Shown: positions 16,995 to 27,064, numbered from the stretch's first letter. The stretch: 64,000 nucleotides of DNA from JAPPHA01 sp963662815 (GCA_963662815.2 CAXXWA010000020.1:496001-560000), one strand, 5' to 3'. Numbers and translations: made by a program. Notes: generated by a model from the letters alone, not told the origin.

Positions 16995-19946
16995 ATGTCG
17001 GAACATCCACGGAACGCGATTCTACATGCGTCGTCCTTCCTCCAGGGACAGAACGCGGAATTCATTCGGCAACTCCAGATCAGGCATTCCGGGAACCGCG
17101 AATCCCTGGACCCGGAATGGTCGAAGCTGTTCGCGGCGCTCGGCGACAGCGCCGTGGACGTGCGGCGCGAGGCGACAGGGCCGTCCTGGGCGCGGGCAGA
17201 CTGGCCTCCCAGGGACAGGAACGACATTCTGTCCGCATTCGACGGCCAGTACGACGAGTCGCCCGAAGCGATCGAGGGCAAGATCCGGGCGCGTGCGGGA
17301 GGCGCCGTGCACGAGAGCCAGGTGCAGCAGGCCGTGCTCGACTCCGTGCGCGCGCTGATGCTGATCCGGGCGCACCGGATCCGGGGCCATCTCGCCGCCG
17401 ATCTCGACCCGCTCGGCATGCGGAACACGGGCGACCACGGTGAGCTCGAGCCCGGATTCTACGGGTTCACCGAGAACGACCTCGACCGCCCGATCTTCAT
17501 CGACAACGTCCTCGGAATCGAGACAGCGAACCTGCGCGAGATCATGGCGATCGTCCGCCGCACCTACTGCGGCACCTTCGCGCTCCAGTACATGCACATC
17601 TCGGACCCTGACGAGGCCGCCTGGCTCAAGGAACGGATAGAGGGATACGGAAAGGAGATCGCCTTCACACGCAAGGGCCGCACGGCGATACTGAACAAGC
17701 TCGTGCAGGCGGAGGGCTTCGAGAAGTTCCTCCATGTCAAGTATGCGGGCACCAAGCGATTCGGCCTTGACGGCGCCGAGGCGATCATTCCGGCGACCGA
17801 ACAGATCATCAAGCGCGGCGGCGCGCTCGGCGTCCGGGATATTGTCATAGGCATGCCGCACAGGGGAAGGCTGAGCATCCTGGCGAACGTCATGGGCAAG
17901 CCGTACCGGGCTATTTTCAACGAGTTCCAGGGCGGCAGTTTCAAGCCGGACGAGGTCGAGGGCTCAGGCGACGTCAAGTACCATCTCGGCACCTCGTCCG
18001 ACCGCGAGTTCGATGGCAACCTCGTGCATCTTTCGCTCACCGCCAACCCGTCGCACCTCGAGGCCGTCAACCCGGTCGTTCTCGGCAAGGTGCGCGCCAA
18101 GCAGGACCAGCTGCAGGACAATGCGCGCAGAGCCGTGCTGCCGGTCCTCCTGCACGGCGACGCCGCCTTTTCCGGTCAGGGAGTCATCGCCGAGTGCTTC
18201 GGCCTCTCCGGCCTTCGCGGACACCGGACCGGCGGAACAATTCACATCATCATCAACAACCAGATCGGTTTCACGACGGCGCCGCACAATTCGAGGTCCT
18301 CCCCCTACCCGACCGACATCGCGCTCATGGTCGAGGCGCCGATCTTCCACGTCAACGGCGACGACCCGGAGGCGGTGGTGCACGCTGCCAAGGTGGCAAC
18401 GGAATTCCGGCAGAAATTCGGCAAGGACGTCGTCATCGACGTTTTCTGCTATCGGCGCTTCGGCCACAACGAGGGCGACGAGCCCATGTTCACGCAGCCG
18501 GTGATGTACTCGCGCATCAAGCGGCACAAGACCGCGCTCGCGCTCTACACGCAGCGCCTCATCGAAGACGGGCTGATTTCCGAGGGCGAAGTCGAGGACA
18601 TCAAGGCCAAGTTCCAGGCGCATCTCAACGCCGAATTCGAATCCGGAAGGAACTTTCGGCCGAACAAGGCCGACTGGCTCGACGGCCGCTGGTCGCACCT
18701 CGACAAGAAGGACGACATCTATCAGCGCGGAACCACAGGGGTCGATGTCGGCGTGCTCAGGGAAGTGGGAACGGCGATCACCCATCTCCCCGGCAGGCTG
18801 AGCATCCACAGGACCATCTCGAGGGTCTTCGAAAACCGTGGGAAGACAATCGAGAGCGGCGCCAACATCGACTGGGCGACGGCGGAAGCGCTGGCATTCG
18901 GCTCGTTGCTGCACGAGGGGACGCAGGTTCGCCTCTCCGGACAGGACTGCACGCGCGGCACCTTCAGCCAGCGGCATTCCGGCGTCATCGACCAGGAGAC
19001 CGAGGAGCGCTACTACCCGCTGAATCACATCCGTGACGGGCAGGCCTCCTTCGAGGTCATTGACAGCATGCTCTCGGAATACGCGGTTCTCGGCTACGAA
19101 TACGGCTATTCGCTTGCCGAACCGAACACCCTCGTCTTGTGGGAAGCTCAGTTCGGAGACTTCGCGAACGGGGCGCAGATCATGATCGACCAGTTCGTGA
19201 GCTCCGGGGAGAGCAAGTGGCTCCGCATGTCCGGGCTCGTGATGCTTCTGCCTCACGGTTACGAGGGTCAGGGCCCAGAGCATTCGTCCGCCCGGCTCGA
19301 GCGATTCCTTCAGCTTTGCGCCGAGGACAACTGGATCGTCGCGAATTGCACGACGCCTGCCAACTACTTCCACATCCTTCGCCGGCAAATGTTCAGAAGC
19401 TTCCGAAAGCCGCTGATCCTCATGACTCCCAAGTCCCTCCTGCGGCACCGGCTGGCAGTGTCGAACATCGAAGACATGGGCAACGGATCGAGCTTTCACC
19501 GGGTGCTCTGGGACGATGCGCAGAAGGGGCACTCGGAAACCGAACTCGTCGCGGACAGCCGGATTCGCCGCTGCATCATCTGCAGCGGCAAGGTTTACTT
19601 CGACCTTCTCGAGGAACGCGACGCGCGTGGCATCAATGACATCTACATCATGCGCATCGAGCAACTCTACCCGGTGCCCGCGATGTCCCTGACCAGCGAA
19701 CTGGCGCGCTTCAAGAAAGCCGACTTCGTGTGGTGCCAGGAGGAACCGAAAAACCAGGGCGCCTGGTCGTTCATGGAGCCGAACCTCGAGTGGATCCTGA
19801 ACCGCTGCGGCGCCGGCCAGACCCGTCCGAGGTATGTCGGACGGCGCGCATCGGCATCGCCCGCAACCGGTCTCTCCAGCCTGCACAAGGCTGAACAGGA
19901 AGCCTTGGTGGACCAGGCGCTGACAATTGAAGGGAGCGAAGCATGA
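16995..19946 (+). CDS. sucA: 2-oxoglutarate dehydrogenase E1 component
   Basis: A 983-residue thiamine-diphosphate enzyme that decarboxylates 2-oxoglutarate and passes the succinyl group to the lipoyl arm of SucB. The start is ATG 16995 (MSEHPRNAILHASSF); an upstream in-frame start at 16959 lacks family similarity. Motifs are the N-terminal DPLGM segment, GMPHRGRLSILANVMGKP, GDAAFSGQGVIAECFGLS, the ThDP/Mg motif ending in INNQIGFTT, and RFGHNEGDEP. The C-terminal half has LPHGYEGQGPEHSSARLERFLQ (in part) and CQEEPKNQGAW. Length is normal. Its last four bases (ATGA) overlap the sucB start. Confidence 0.97.
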   Translation: MSEHPRNAILHASSFLQGQNAEFIRQLQIRHSGNRESLDPEWSKLFAALGDSAVDVRREATGPSWARADWPPRDRNDILSAFDGQYDESPEAIEGKIRARAGGAVHESQVQQAVLDSVRALMLIRAHRIRGHLAADLDPLGMRNTGDHGELEPGFYGFTENDLDRPIFIDNVLGIETANLREIMAIVRRTYCGTFALQYMHISDPDEAAWLKERIEGYGKEIAFTRKGRTAILNKLVQAEGFEKFLHVKYAGTKRFGLDGAEAIIPATEQIIKRGGALGVRDIVIGMPHRGRLSILANVMGKPYRAIFNEFQGGSFKPDEVEGSGDVKYHLGTSSDREFDGNLVHLSLTANPSHLEAVNPVVLGKVRAKQDQLQDNARRAVLPVLLHGDAAFSGQGVIAECFGLSGLRGHRTGGTIHIIINNQIGFTTAPHNSRSSPYPTDIALMVEAPIFHVNGDDPEAVVHAAKVATEFRQKFGKDVVIDVFCYRRFGHNEGDEPMFTQPVMYSRIKRHKTALALYTQRLIEDGLISEGEVEDIKAKFQAHLNAEFESGRNFRPNKADWLDGRWSHLDKKDDIYQRGTTGVDVGVLREVGTAITHLPGRLSIHRTISRVFENRGKTIESGANIDWATAEALAFGSLLHEGTQVRLSGQDCTRGTFSQRHSGVIDQETEERYYPLNHIRDGQASFEVIDSMLSEYAVLGYEYGYSLAEPNTLVLWEAQFGDFANGAQIMIDQFVSSGESKWLRMSGLVMLLPHGYEGQGPEHSSARLERFLQLCAEDNWIVANCTTPANYFHILRRQMFRSFRKPLILMTPKSLLRHRLAVSNIEDMGNGSSFHRVLWDDAQKGHSETELVADSRIRRCIICSGKVYFDLLEERDARGINDIYIMRIEQLYPVPAMSLTSELARFKKADFVWCQEEPKNQGAWSFMEPNLEWILNRCGAGQTRPRYVGRRASASPATGLSSLHKAEQEALVDQALTIEGSEA

Positions 19947-21463
19947 TCGACATTCGCGTGCCAGCCCTCGGCGAAAGCGTCACGGAGGCAACCGTGGCGG
20001 CGTGGCTCAAGAAACCCGGCGACGCTTTGGTCGTTGACGAGACGATTTGCGAACTGGAAACCGACAAGGTGACGCTGGAGGTCTCCGCTCCCGGGAACGG
20101 CGTCCTCTCCGACATCGCGGCGGCCGAGGGCGCAACCGTTGCCGTCGACGCCCTGCTCGCAACCATGCAGGAAGGCGACGGCGAGGCGGCGGCGTCCGTT
20201 TCGCCGGTCCGGAATGCGCCCTCGCCCGGGGAATCGGCGGACGGCGGAGCCAGAACGGTCGATGTCCTGGTGCCGGCCCTCGGAGAAAGCGTTTCCGAGG
20301 CGACCATCTCAGCCTGGCGCGTCAAACCCGGCGACCGGGTCGCTGCGGACGACGTGCTCTGCGAACTGGAAACCGACAAGGTCTCGCTCGAAATTCCTGC
20401 GCCGGTCGCCGGCACGCTTCGCTCCATTCTTGCCGAAGGCGGCGCGTCGGTAGCGGCCGGTTCCAGGATCGGAGAAATTCTCGCTGGCGAAGCGCCGCCC
20501 GAAGCCGCAGCACCGGCTTCGGAATCGCCTCCGCCGCGGCTCCCGACCGCGCCGGAGGCGCCGCCGAACACGGACGTTGAGCATGCCCCCTCGGCGCGAA
20601 AACTGATGGCTCAACACGGCATTGGACGCGATCGGGTGACGGCGACCGGCCGAGGAGGACGAATCATGAAGACGGACGTGCAGGAGGTCCTCGACACCGG
20701 ATATCTCGACTCGCAGGCGGATGCTCCGGCGCCGGTGCGCGAGCCGGCACCAGACACCGATTCGAACCGCGAGGAGCGGGTTCGGATGACCCGCCTTCGC
20801 CGGACGATCGCACGCCGCCTCAAGGACGCGCAGAACACGGCAGCGATTCTCACCACCTACAACGAGATCGACATGTCGGCGATCATGGGCATTCGCAGCG
20901 AATACAAGGATCTCTTTCTTCGCAAGCACGGCGTGAAGCTCGGCTTCATGTCGTTCTTCACGCGGGCCTGCTGCGTTGCGCTCGGCGAGGTGCCGGAACT
21001 CAACGCGGAAATCGACGGCGACGAACTCGTCTACAAGAACTTCGTCCACATGGGAGTCGCGGTCGGCACCCCGACCGGACTTGTCGTGCCCGTCATTCGC
21101 GACGCGCATTCGCTCGGCTTCGCCGAGATCGAGGAACGCATAGCGGAACTCGGCGAAAGGGCCCGGAGCGGGCGGCTGTCCGTGGCGGACCTGCAGGGCG
21201 GCACCTTCACGATTTCGAACGGCGGCGTCTACGGATCCCTCATGTCGTCTCCGATCCTGAACCCTCCCCAGTCCGGCATCCTCGGCATGCACAAGATTCA
21301 GGATCGCCCGGTCGCTGTCGGCGGCGAGGTCGTCGTGCGTCCGATGATGTACCTTGCGCTTTCGTACGATCACCGGATCGTCGACGGCAAGGGTGCGGTG
21401 ACGTTCCTTGTCCGGGTCAAGGAGATGCTCGAAGCGCCGAACCGAATGCTCATGGGACTCTGA
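19943..21463 (+). CDS. sucB: dihydrolipoyllysine succinyltransferase (E2) with two lipoyl domains
   Basis: The E2 core of the 2-oxoglutarate dehydrogenase complex. Of 506 residues, 1-77 form one lipoyl domain (lipoyl Lys42 in ETDKVTLE) and 105-182 a second (Lys146 in ETDKVSLE), joined by an Ala/Pro/Gly linker. A peripheral-subunit-binding domain follows at about 213-250 (APSARKLMAQHGIGRDRV), then the acyltransferase domain from about 275, with catalytic His477 and Asp481 in SYDHRIVDG. Most SucB proteins have a single lipoyl domain and about 400-420 residues, so the duplication is noteworthy. The LSYDHRIVDGKGAV and TFTISNGGVYGSL text fits the succinyl rather than acetyl specificity, as does the operon. 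Confidence 0.95.
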   Translation: MIDIRVPALGESVTEATVAAWLKKPGDALVVDETICELETDKVTLEVSAPGNGVLSDIAAAEGATVAVDALLATMQEGDGEAAASVSPVRNAPSPGESADGGARTVDVLVPALGESVSEATISAWRVKPGDRVAADDVLCELETDKVSLEIPAPVAGTLRSILAEGGASVAAGSRIGEILAGEAPPEAAAPASESPPPRLPTAPEAPPNTDVEHAPSARKLMAQHGIGRDRVTATGRGGRIMKTDVQEVLDTGYLDSQADAPAPVREPAPDTDSNREERVRMTRLRRTIARRLKDAQNTAAILTTYNEIDMSAIMGIRSEYKDLFLRKHGVKLGFMSFFTRACCVALGEVPELNAEIDGDELVYKNFVHMGVAVGTPTGLVVPVIRDAHSLGFAEIEERIAELGERARSGRLSVADLQGGTFTISNGGVYGSLMSSPILNPPQSGILGMHKIQDRPVAVGGEVVVRPMMYLALSYDHRIVDGKGAVTFLVRVKEMLEAPNRMLMGL

Positions 21464-22013
21464 ACGGCGTCGCCGGGGTCGCGGCTTACGCGCCCGCCGC
21501 CGCCAGGGAGACCGCAGTGTTCTGCCCCGGGGCGAAGCGGCGAAGCACCGCAACGGCCGGCTCGCCCGCCCGGATCATCCCAACCGCGCGCGCCGGTACC
21601 GTTGCCAGAGCCATGCAGGCCGCGATGCCCGCTGGCGGCACCGGATTTCTCGCGGCGGCGTTGCCTTGAGGATCGCCTTTCGCGACGCAAGTGATCCCGC
21701 ACCGGGCGGAGCGGCCGCTGCGGACCGGATGCCTGATCCGAATCGCGACCAGGATGTTCGGTCTCGGGCTCCGGGTTCCGCGCACCCGCGACTCGACCGC
21801 CCGCTTCTGCAGGGGCTCGCGAACTCCCGACGCGGCCGTCCTTGCGGCTGCACCGGAATCGATCCGGAAGCAACCCGCTGCGCAAGGATCCGTTTCACCC
21901 CCGGCCTGTCTGATGGCGAATCGGCAGCGCTCGTGTAGACAGGCGATCACAAGGCGCCTCCCGGAATCATTTAACCCCGGGGGCCGCGACGCCCACAAGG
22001 GAAGGGGAAGGAC
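21464..22013. other. 550-bp gap between sucB and lpdA
   Basis: Several long open frames on both strands cross this gap because of the high GC, but none has a family pattern and a ribosome binding site. On the minus strand the segment ending at 21486 reads plausibly (ALATVPARAVGMIRAGEP), but no start or homologue is evident. lpdA is preceded by a good GGAAGG. Confidence 0.4.
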
Positions 22014-23402
22014 ATGCCGAACTACGACGTCATCGTGATCGGCGGCGGGCCCGGGGGGTACGTCTGCGCGATTCGCTGCGCGCAACTGGGCCTCAAGGCC
22101 GCATGCGTCGAGGGCCGCGGCGCGCTCGGCGGAACTTGCCTGAACGTCGGATGCGTCCCGTCGAAAGCCCTTCTGCACTCTTCGCACGCCTATCACATGG
22201 CCGCACACGACTTCGAGCGCATGGGCTTGCTCGGCAAGCCTCCGAAGATCGATTTTCCGGCGATGATGGCCTACAAGGACGATGTCGTTGCGCAAAACAC
22301 CAGGGGAATTGAATTCCTGTTCAAGAAAAACGGCGTCGACTACATCCGCGGTTGGGGCTCGCTCGCAGGAGACGGCGAGGTCAGGGTCGGCGACGAGGTG
22401 CATACGGCGCGGAATGTCGTCATCGCGACGGGGTCGGAACCGTCTTCCCTGAACTGCCTGGACATCGACGAGAAGACGGTCGTGACCTCGACCGGCGCGC
22501 TGGAACTCGACAGAGTCCCGCGCCGCCTCGCCATCATCGGCGCCGGCGTCATCGGTCTCGAACTCGGTTCCGTCTACGCGCGACTCGGAAGCGACGTGAC
22601 GGTAATCGAGTACCTCGACGAGATAACGCCCGGTCTCGACCTGGAAGTATGCCGGACGTTCCGGCGCATCCTCGCAAAACAGGGGCTGACCTTCGTGCTC
22701 GGCGCAGAGGTTCGCGGCGCGAGACGACTCAAGACTCGGTTGAAGCTTTCCTATGTCAAACGCGAGGATTCGAGCGAGTCCGAAGTCGACGCGGATGTCG
22801 TCCTTGTCGCCACGGGACGTCGGCCGTACCTGCAAGGCCTCGGATTCGCCGAGCGCGGCGGCAAACTGACTGAGCACGGCCAGATCGCCACTGACGACCG
22901 GTGGCGGACTTCGCTGGAAGGCGTCTATGCCATCGGCGACGTCGTCGCCGGCCCGATGCTGGCGCACAAGGCCGAAGAAGATGCCATGGCCGTCGCCGAC
23001 ATCCTTGCCGGGAGCAGCCCGCATGTGGACTACGGGATCATTCCGGGGGTCATCTACACGTCTCCGGAAGTCGCGACCGTCGGTCGAACCGAAGAGGAAC
23101 TCAAGGACTCCGGGGTGGCATACCGCGCCGGCAAGTTTCCTTTCATGGCCAACGCGCGCGCGAAGTCCATGTTCATGGGGGAGGGATTCGTCAAGCTGCT
23201 GACGAATGCCGAGACGGACCGGATTCTCGGCTGCCACATCGTGGGCCCGACTGCCGGGGAGATGATTCACGAGGTCTGCGTCGCAATGGCGTTCGGAGCG
23301 GCGGCCGAGGACCTTGCGCTGACATGCCACGCCCACCCGACATGCTCAGAGGCGATTCGCGAGGCGGCGCTCGCGTGCGGCGCCGGACCGGTTCACGTCT
23401 GA
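22014..23402 (+). CDS. lpdA: dihydrolipoyl dehydrogenase (E3)
   Basis: A 462-residue FAD flavoprotein that reoxidises the dihydrolipoyl groups of 2-oxoacid dehydrogenase complexes with NAD+. It shows the FAD loop IGGGPGGYVCAIR, the redox disulfide in GGTCLNVGCVPSK (Cys about 43 and 48), the NAD loop IGAGVIGLELGSVYARLG, the second FAD motif GVYAIGDVVAGPMLAHKAEE, and the C-terminal active-site HAHPTCSEA with the catalytic His. The location after sucAB suggests it serves the 2-oxoglutarate complex, and it could also serve the glycine cleavage system further right. Its 3' end is 11 bases from the convergent metallopeptidase gene. Confidence 0.96.
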   Translation: MPNYDVIVIGGGPGGYVCAIRCAQLGLKAACVEGRGALGGTCLNVGCVPSKALLHSSHAYHMAAHDFERMGLLGKPPKIDFPAMMAYKDDVVAQNTRGIEFLFKKNGVDYIRGWGSLAGDGEVRVGDEVHTARNVVIATGSEPSSLNCLDIDEKTVVTSTGALELDRVPRRLAIIGAGVIGLELGSVYARLGSDVTVIEYLDEITPGLDLEVCRTFRRILAKQGLTFVLGAEVRGARRLKTRLKLSYVKREDSSESEVDADVVLVATGRRPYLQGLGFAERGGKLTEHGQIATDDRWRTSLEGVYAIGDVVAGPMLAHKAEEDAMAVADILAGSSPHVDYGIIPGVIYTSPEVATVGRTEEELKDSGVAYRAGKFPFMANARAKSMFMGEGFVKLLTNAETDRILGCHIVGPTAGEMIHEVCVAMAFGAAAEDLALTCHAHPTCSEAIREAALACGAGPVHV

Positions 23403-23413
23403 GCACAGCGCGG

Positions 23414-24124
23414 TCATCCGCCTGTCAATCGGGAGTCGAAGTCATACAAATGCATGCGCGGGCCGTACCGGCGCAACCAGGCGCGCCGGTCCGCGTGATC
23501 CGGGCAGAGCGCCGCGACGTGGCTCCAGAACGCGGCGCTGTGATCCATGACTGCCAGGTGGCAGGCTTCATGAACGGCCACATAGGCCTGCACGGCCTCC
23601 GGCGCCATTGCGAGGCGCCACGAAAACATGATGTTGCCGGCAGCCGAACAGGATCCCCAGCGCGTCCGCGTGTCCTTGAAGGAAAACCGGCGGATCGTCC
23701 TGCCAAGCAGCCGCGCACATTCCTCGGCCACCGGAACCATGTTGCGGGTGGCGGTTGCCACGAGAAGAGTCCTGACGTGACGGGGCGCATCCCGCGGCGC
23801 ACCCGGAACCCGGATCGCGCCATTGACCAGAACGGCGTCGCGCCCGGTTCCCGGCACAAGCGGCGTGTCGCGCCCGGCGAAAAGGATCGTTCCGCCGCAG
23901 GCGGGAACAATCCTCTCGTCCTGGCGGGCGAGCGCCTTTCGCAGCCATGTTTCCCTGCTTCGCGCGAAATCCTGCGCCGCGTCCAGGGAACCGCCCGCCG
24001 GCACGGTCAGCCGGACATTTCCGCCGAAGCGGGGAACCCTGAGTATGTAGTTCCTTGCACGCCGGCTGAAGCGCACGTTCACGGCGACGGGGGGCGAACC
24101 CGGCAGGGTAATCTCGATCGACAT
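23414..24124 (-). CDS. YgjP-like (SprT/M48-type) metal-dependent hydrolase
   Basis: A 236-residue protein of the YgjP/DUF45 zinc metallopeptidase-like family. It has the N-terminal block VRFSRRARNYILRVPRFG, the central FKDTRTRWGSCSAAGNIMFSWRL, and the zinc motif HEACH (a variant of HExxH) followed by MDHSAAFWSHVAALCPD, which supplies the third ligand. Several family members stand alone or next to housekeeping genes. Its physiological substrate is unknown. It converges on lpdA. Confidence 0.85.
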   Translation of the reverse strand: MSIEITLPGSPPVAVNVRFSRRARNYILRVPRFGGNVRLTVPAGGSLDAAQDFARSRETWLRKALARQDERIVPACGGTILFAGRDTPLVPGTGRDAVLVNGAIRVPGAPRDAPRHVRTLLVATATRNMVPVAEECARLLGRTIRRFSFKDTRTRWGSCSAAGNIMFSWRLAMAPEAVQAYVAVHEACHLAVMDHSAAFWSHVAALCPDHADRRAWLRRYGPRMHLYDFDSRLTGG

Positions 24125-24344
24125 CGCGCAAGGGTATCACCAGCGCAGGCACGCGCAACACGCGCTTGCCGCACGATCAGCGGCCGCTCGCAATTCCGGA
24201 AATCGCGAGGGCGGATGCCCGCCGAACGATGTCGAGGCCGGAAGAACATTGCGGCGATGCGAGCGGTCGGCGAAGGCTTTGACAACCGCCGGGGCCTGTG
24301 GCAGTTGGCGCCCTTCCCGCATGATGGATACAGGACGATTCTCG

Positions 24345-24689
24345 ATGCCCAAGGAAGAATGGGGAACCAAGCGCGCATGTCCGGATACCGGGCGGCGCTT
24401 CTACGACTTGAACCGGAATCCGGTCATCAGCCCCTACACGGGGGAGAGCTACGACTTGGCCTTTTTCACTGGGGAAAAATCCCAGTCTTCGATGTCGGAC
24501 AAGGACGACAAGGCAATGCTCGCGAACGTCTCGTCCGATGAAATGTCCAACCAGGTCGATTCGCTCGACGAAGCAAGCGAAGACGTCACCATTGGCGAAG
24601 AACTGCTGGAGGACGATGATGACGGGGACGAGACCGTGGCCCTTGAGGAAATCGCCGACGTGCCGGCTGAGACCGATGACGACAACTGA
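24345..24689 (+). CDS. FYDLN-acid (TIGR02300-type) protein
   Basis: A 114-residue protein with an N-terminal zinc-ribbon-like block (PKEEWGTKRACPDTGRRFYDLN then PVISPYTGE; quoted in part) carrying the diagnostic FYDLN, and a C-terminal half very rich in Asp and Glu (EELLEDDDDGDE). The family is, to my knowledge, characteristic of Alphaproteobacteria and of unknown function. The start ATG 24345 is chosen because the family begins MPKxEWGTKR. It is followed by a hairpin terminator and then a tRNA gene. Confidence 0.9.
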   Translation: MPKEEWGTKRACPDTGRRFYDLNRNPVISPYTGESYDLAFFTGEKSQSSMSDKDDKAMLANVSSDEMSNQVDSLDEASEDVTIGEELLEDDDDGDETVALEEIADVPAETDDDN

Positions 24690-24690
24690 C

Positions 24691-24727
24691 GCCGCCAACT
24701 CGGGCTTGAACTGGCGGCCCGGTTTTT
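24691..24727 (+). terminator. Rho-independent-type terminator after the FYDLN gene
   Basis: GCCGCCA (24691-24697) pairs with TGGCGGC (24712-24718). A TTTTT run follows at 24723-24727. It starts one base after the FYDLN stop codon. Confidence 0.75.
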
Positions 24728-24764
24728 CTAAGAGTGATTGCACGGCGGTAAGCCGCCAACTGAT

Positions 24765-24840
<76 letters not shown>

Positions 24841-25109
24841 AACCTGCTACGCATTGCCTGCATCCCGAGAAAGGAGCGGCGGAACGCGCTTTCATCAGGC
24901 GGATTTCAGGGCGATGCCGTTCCGGACAGGCCGCGCCATGGGGTCCCGGCGGAACGTGCGAACCCGGCCCGCGGGTTCGGCGCAGGGGACTCGGGTTCAC
25001 AGCCGCGCACGCCTGATACCTGTGCGGCGCGGTTTCGGCCGGGAACCGCCTGGCCGCCGTTGCGGACTGCGGATACGAACTGAAAACGAACGCGGACGAC
25101 GGAAGCCAG

Positions 25110-25964
25110 ATGCAGCCGATCGCACTCGTGGTTTCGGACACAATGCCGCTCGCGACAGGCATCGAAGCCGGACATCGCCTTTGCGTCATCGGAGACGTGC
25201 ACGGCCAGTCGAAACACATGCGCAGACTGCTCGACTGGTACCGGGGCACGATGGAGGCGGGAACCCGTTCGACGCTGCTTCTCACCGGTGACCTGATCGA
25301 CAGGGGACAGGACAGTCTCGGAGCCATAGACATTGCCGCCGAATCGTCCGAACTGGGATTCGTCGACGTGGTTCCGCTCATGGGCAACCATGAGCAGTTG
25401 CTTAGAATGGTGCTCCGCGGACGCGATGACCTGAGCCCCCAACTCTGGATCCAGAACTGCGGGGCAACGGTTCTCGCGGAATTGGGTTTCGACATCGCTC
25501 GCGTTGTCGAGGAGGTATGCGTTAGGGGCGACCCGGATGTTGTCGCAGCGTTTGTCAGCGATCTATCGACCCGCCTGAGCCCGAGGCGAGTGACTTACCT
25601 CGACAACCTCGAGCACTACAGGTTCGTGGGCAACCTCCTCTTCGTGCACGCCGGCATCAACCACGGGATTCCTCTCGACAGCCACCTAAACCTGCCATGG
25701 GACCTGCTCGATGACCTGCACTGGGCGTGGATACGAGAACCTTTCCTCATCGAACCCGTGGCCGACACGGCATTGACCGTCGTTCACGGCCACACGCCGG
25801 TCAGCTACGGGCGGCGACGGACTTCCGATCCAAACCTTCTGGAGCCGCATCTATGCCGCGGCGGAAAGATCAATCTCGATGGCGGAAGCGTAATGTCGGG
25901 CTGCGTCGCCGGCGCTGAATTCACCGCCGACGGCTACAGGATTCTGCTTGCAGTGGATCGATAA
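25110..25964 (+). CDS. Ser/Thr-type metallophosphoesterase
   Basis: A 284-residue calcineurin-like phosphoesterase of the PPP (PrpA / diadenosine-tetraphosphatase-like) type. All metal motifs are present in order: GDVHGQ near residue 29, GDLIDRG near 61, GNHEQ near 92, HAG near 184 and HGHTPVSYGRR near 229. It could dephosphorylate phosphoserine/threonine or cleave Ap4A; sequence does not decide. No kinase gene is adjacent. The ATG has GGAAG upstream. The 270 bases between it and the tRNA hold nothing recognisable. Confidence 0.9.
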   Translation: MQPIALVVSDTMPLATGIEAGHRLCVIGDVHGQSKHMRRLLDWYRGTMEAGTRSTLLLTGDLIDRGQDSLGAIDIAAESSELGFVDVVPLMGNHEQLLRMVLRGRDDLSPQLWIQNCGATVLAELGFDIARVVEEVCVRGDPDVVAAFVSDLSTRLSPRRVTYLDNLEHYRFVGNLLFVHAGINHGIPLDSHLNLPWDLLDDLHWAWIREPFLIEPVADTALTVVHGHTPVSYGRRRTSDPNLLEPHLCRGGKINLDGGSVMSGCVAGAEFTADGYRILLAVDR

Positions 25965-26244
25965 GGCGACGTGCGCACGTCAGATGATCGACCGGTTGCA
26001 TGGGAATCGTAGGAGGGAGTCGCGACGGAGGATTTTCCGCGCCGACCATCCGGGCGATAACTCGATATCCGAGCCAGGGCCGAGCAAGACCGAACCTATC
26101 CGAATCTCCAATTGCGCGCGTGACTCATTCCGAGCTCGGTTCAGGTATTCCGGCCGGCCTTGTGCATCCGCTTGGCCAACCTGGATTGGTCGCGACTCGC
26201 GGTTTGTTCCCCGATTTTCCTCTGAAGTGATTCGCGCAATCCGC

Positions 26245-26961
26245 CTACAGGGCAGCAACAGCCCATTTAAGGCAGGACACGATCGAGAAAACAGGCAACC
26301 CCGTCGCCTCCCGGACAGGAGCGTGATACGGAGGCATGTTGGTGCATTCGAAGAGAATTGCGCCGAGTTCCGGATGGCGCGCCTGGAACGCGGTCGCAGC
26401 CTCTACCAGATCCCGTTCTGCACGGGTTACATCCAGTTCAGGTTCGTCGTTGAGGATCACGCGCTGGAACTCGCAGCCTTCCGCGACGCCCCAGACCGGC
26501 GTTCCGGCAGGCACGCCGGCTGCGGCGAGGTGGCGCGGCGTGAGCGAAGCCTTGGAAATTGTCAGGATGCCGACTTGCCGGCCGGGAGGCAGAATCGCCT
26601 GGACAGGCGCAGCCTGCAGCAGGGCGGAGGTAACGACGGGCACGGCAAGGGAACTGGCCAGTTCCGACTGGAACAGCGAAAGGAAGCCGCAATTCGTGGA
26701 GACTACTTCCGCACCTTCGCGAACGAGTTCTCGGCCCGCGTCTACGAAGGCATCCAGCAGTCCATCCGCCGCCCTGCGCACGACACGGTCCGGTGACGCA
26801 TTTCGAACAACACTGTATCGCACCGGAAAGGGCCAGGTTCCGGCGTGGCCCATGTCGCCTGGAATTCTCGGAAATCGCGCATCCAGCATGAGAATGCCGA
26901 CCGGAGCACCGTAGACGGCCTTGCCGCCCTTGGCGATGAACGGTTTCCCTCTTTCGTTCAT
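26245..26961 (-). CDS. aspartate/glutamate racemase family protein
   Basis: A 238-residue member of the Asp/Glu/hydantoin racemase superfamily. The start is ATG 26961 with GGAGG six bases upstream. The two catalytic cysteines are in STNCGFLS and FECTNMPPY. The N-terminus (GAPVGILMLDARFPRIPGDMG) and VVTSALLQAAPVQA are family-like. It could racemise an amino acid or isomerise a related acid; the substrate is unknown. It is divergent from the TPP enzyme gene (about 100 bases between starts), so common regulation is plausible. Confidence 0.85.
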   Translation of the reverse strand: MNERGKPFIAKGGKAVYGAPVGILMLDARFPRIPGDMGHAGTWPFPVRYSVVRNASPDRVVRRAADGLLDAFVDAGRELVREGAEVVSTNCGFLSLFQSELASSLAVPVVTSALLQAAPVQAILPPGRQVGILTISKASLTPRHLAAAGVPAGTPVWGVAEGCEFQRVILNDEPELDVTRAERDLVEAATAFQARHPELGAILFECTNMPPYHAPVREATGLPVFSIVSCLKWAVAAL

Positions 26962-27064
26962 GTCCTCCGCACCTGTCCGGAGGGCTAGTCGTCCCGGCCC
27001 GGCTTGACTTTCAAGCGACCGTCCCGAGACTTGGCCCTCGGCGGCATTTAACGGGAGCAGATGC

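Noticed and set aside
14495..17428. 977-codon minus-strand frame across sucC/sucD/sucA
   Set aside because: Antisense shadow of strongly recognised core genes.
17964..19886. 640-codon minus-strand frame inside sucA
   Set aside because: Antisense shadow; no start signal or family.
21486..22013. Hidden gene between sucB and lpdA
   Set aside because: Some segments look coding-like but no start, ribosome binding site or homologous pattern could be defended.
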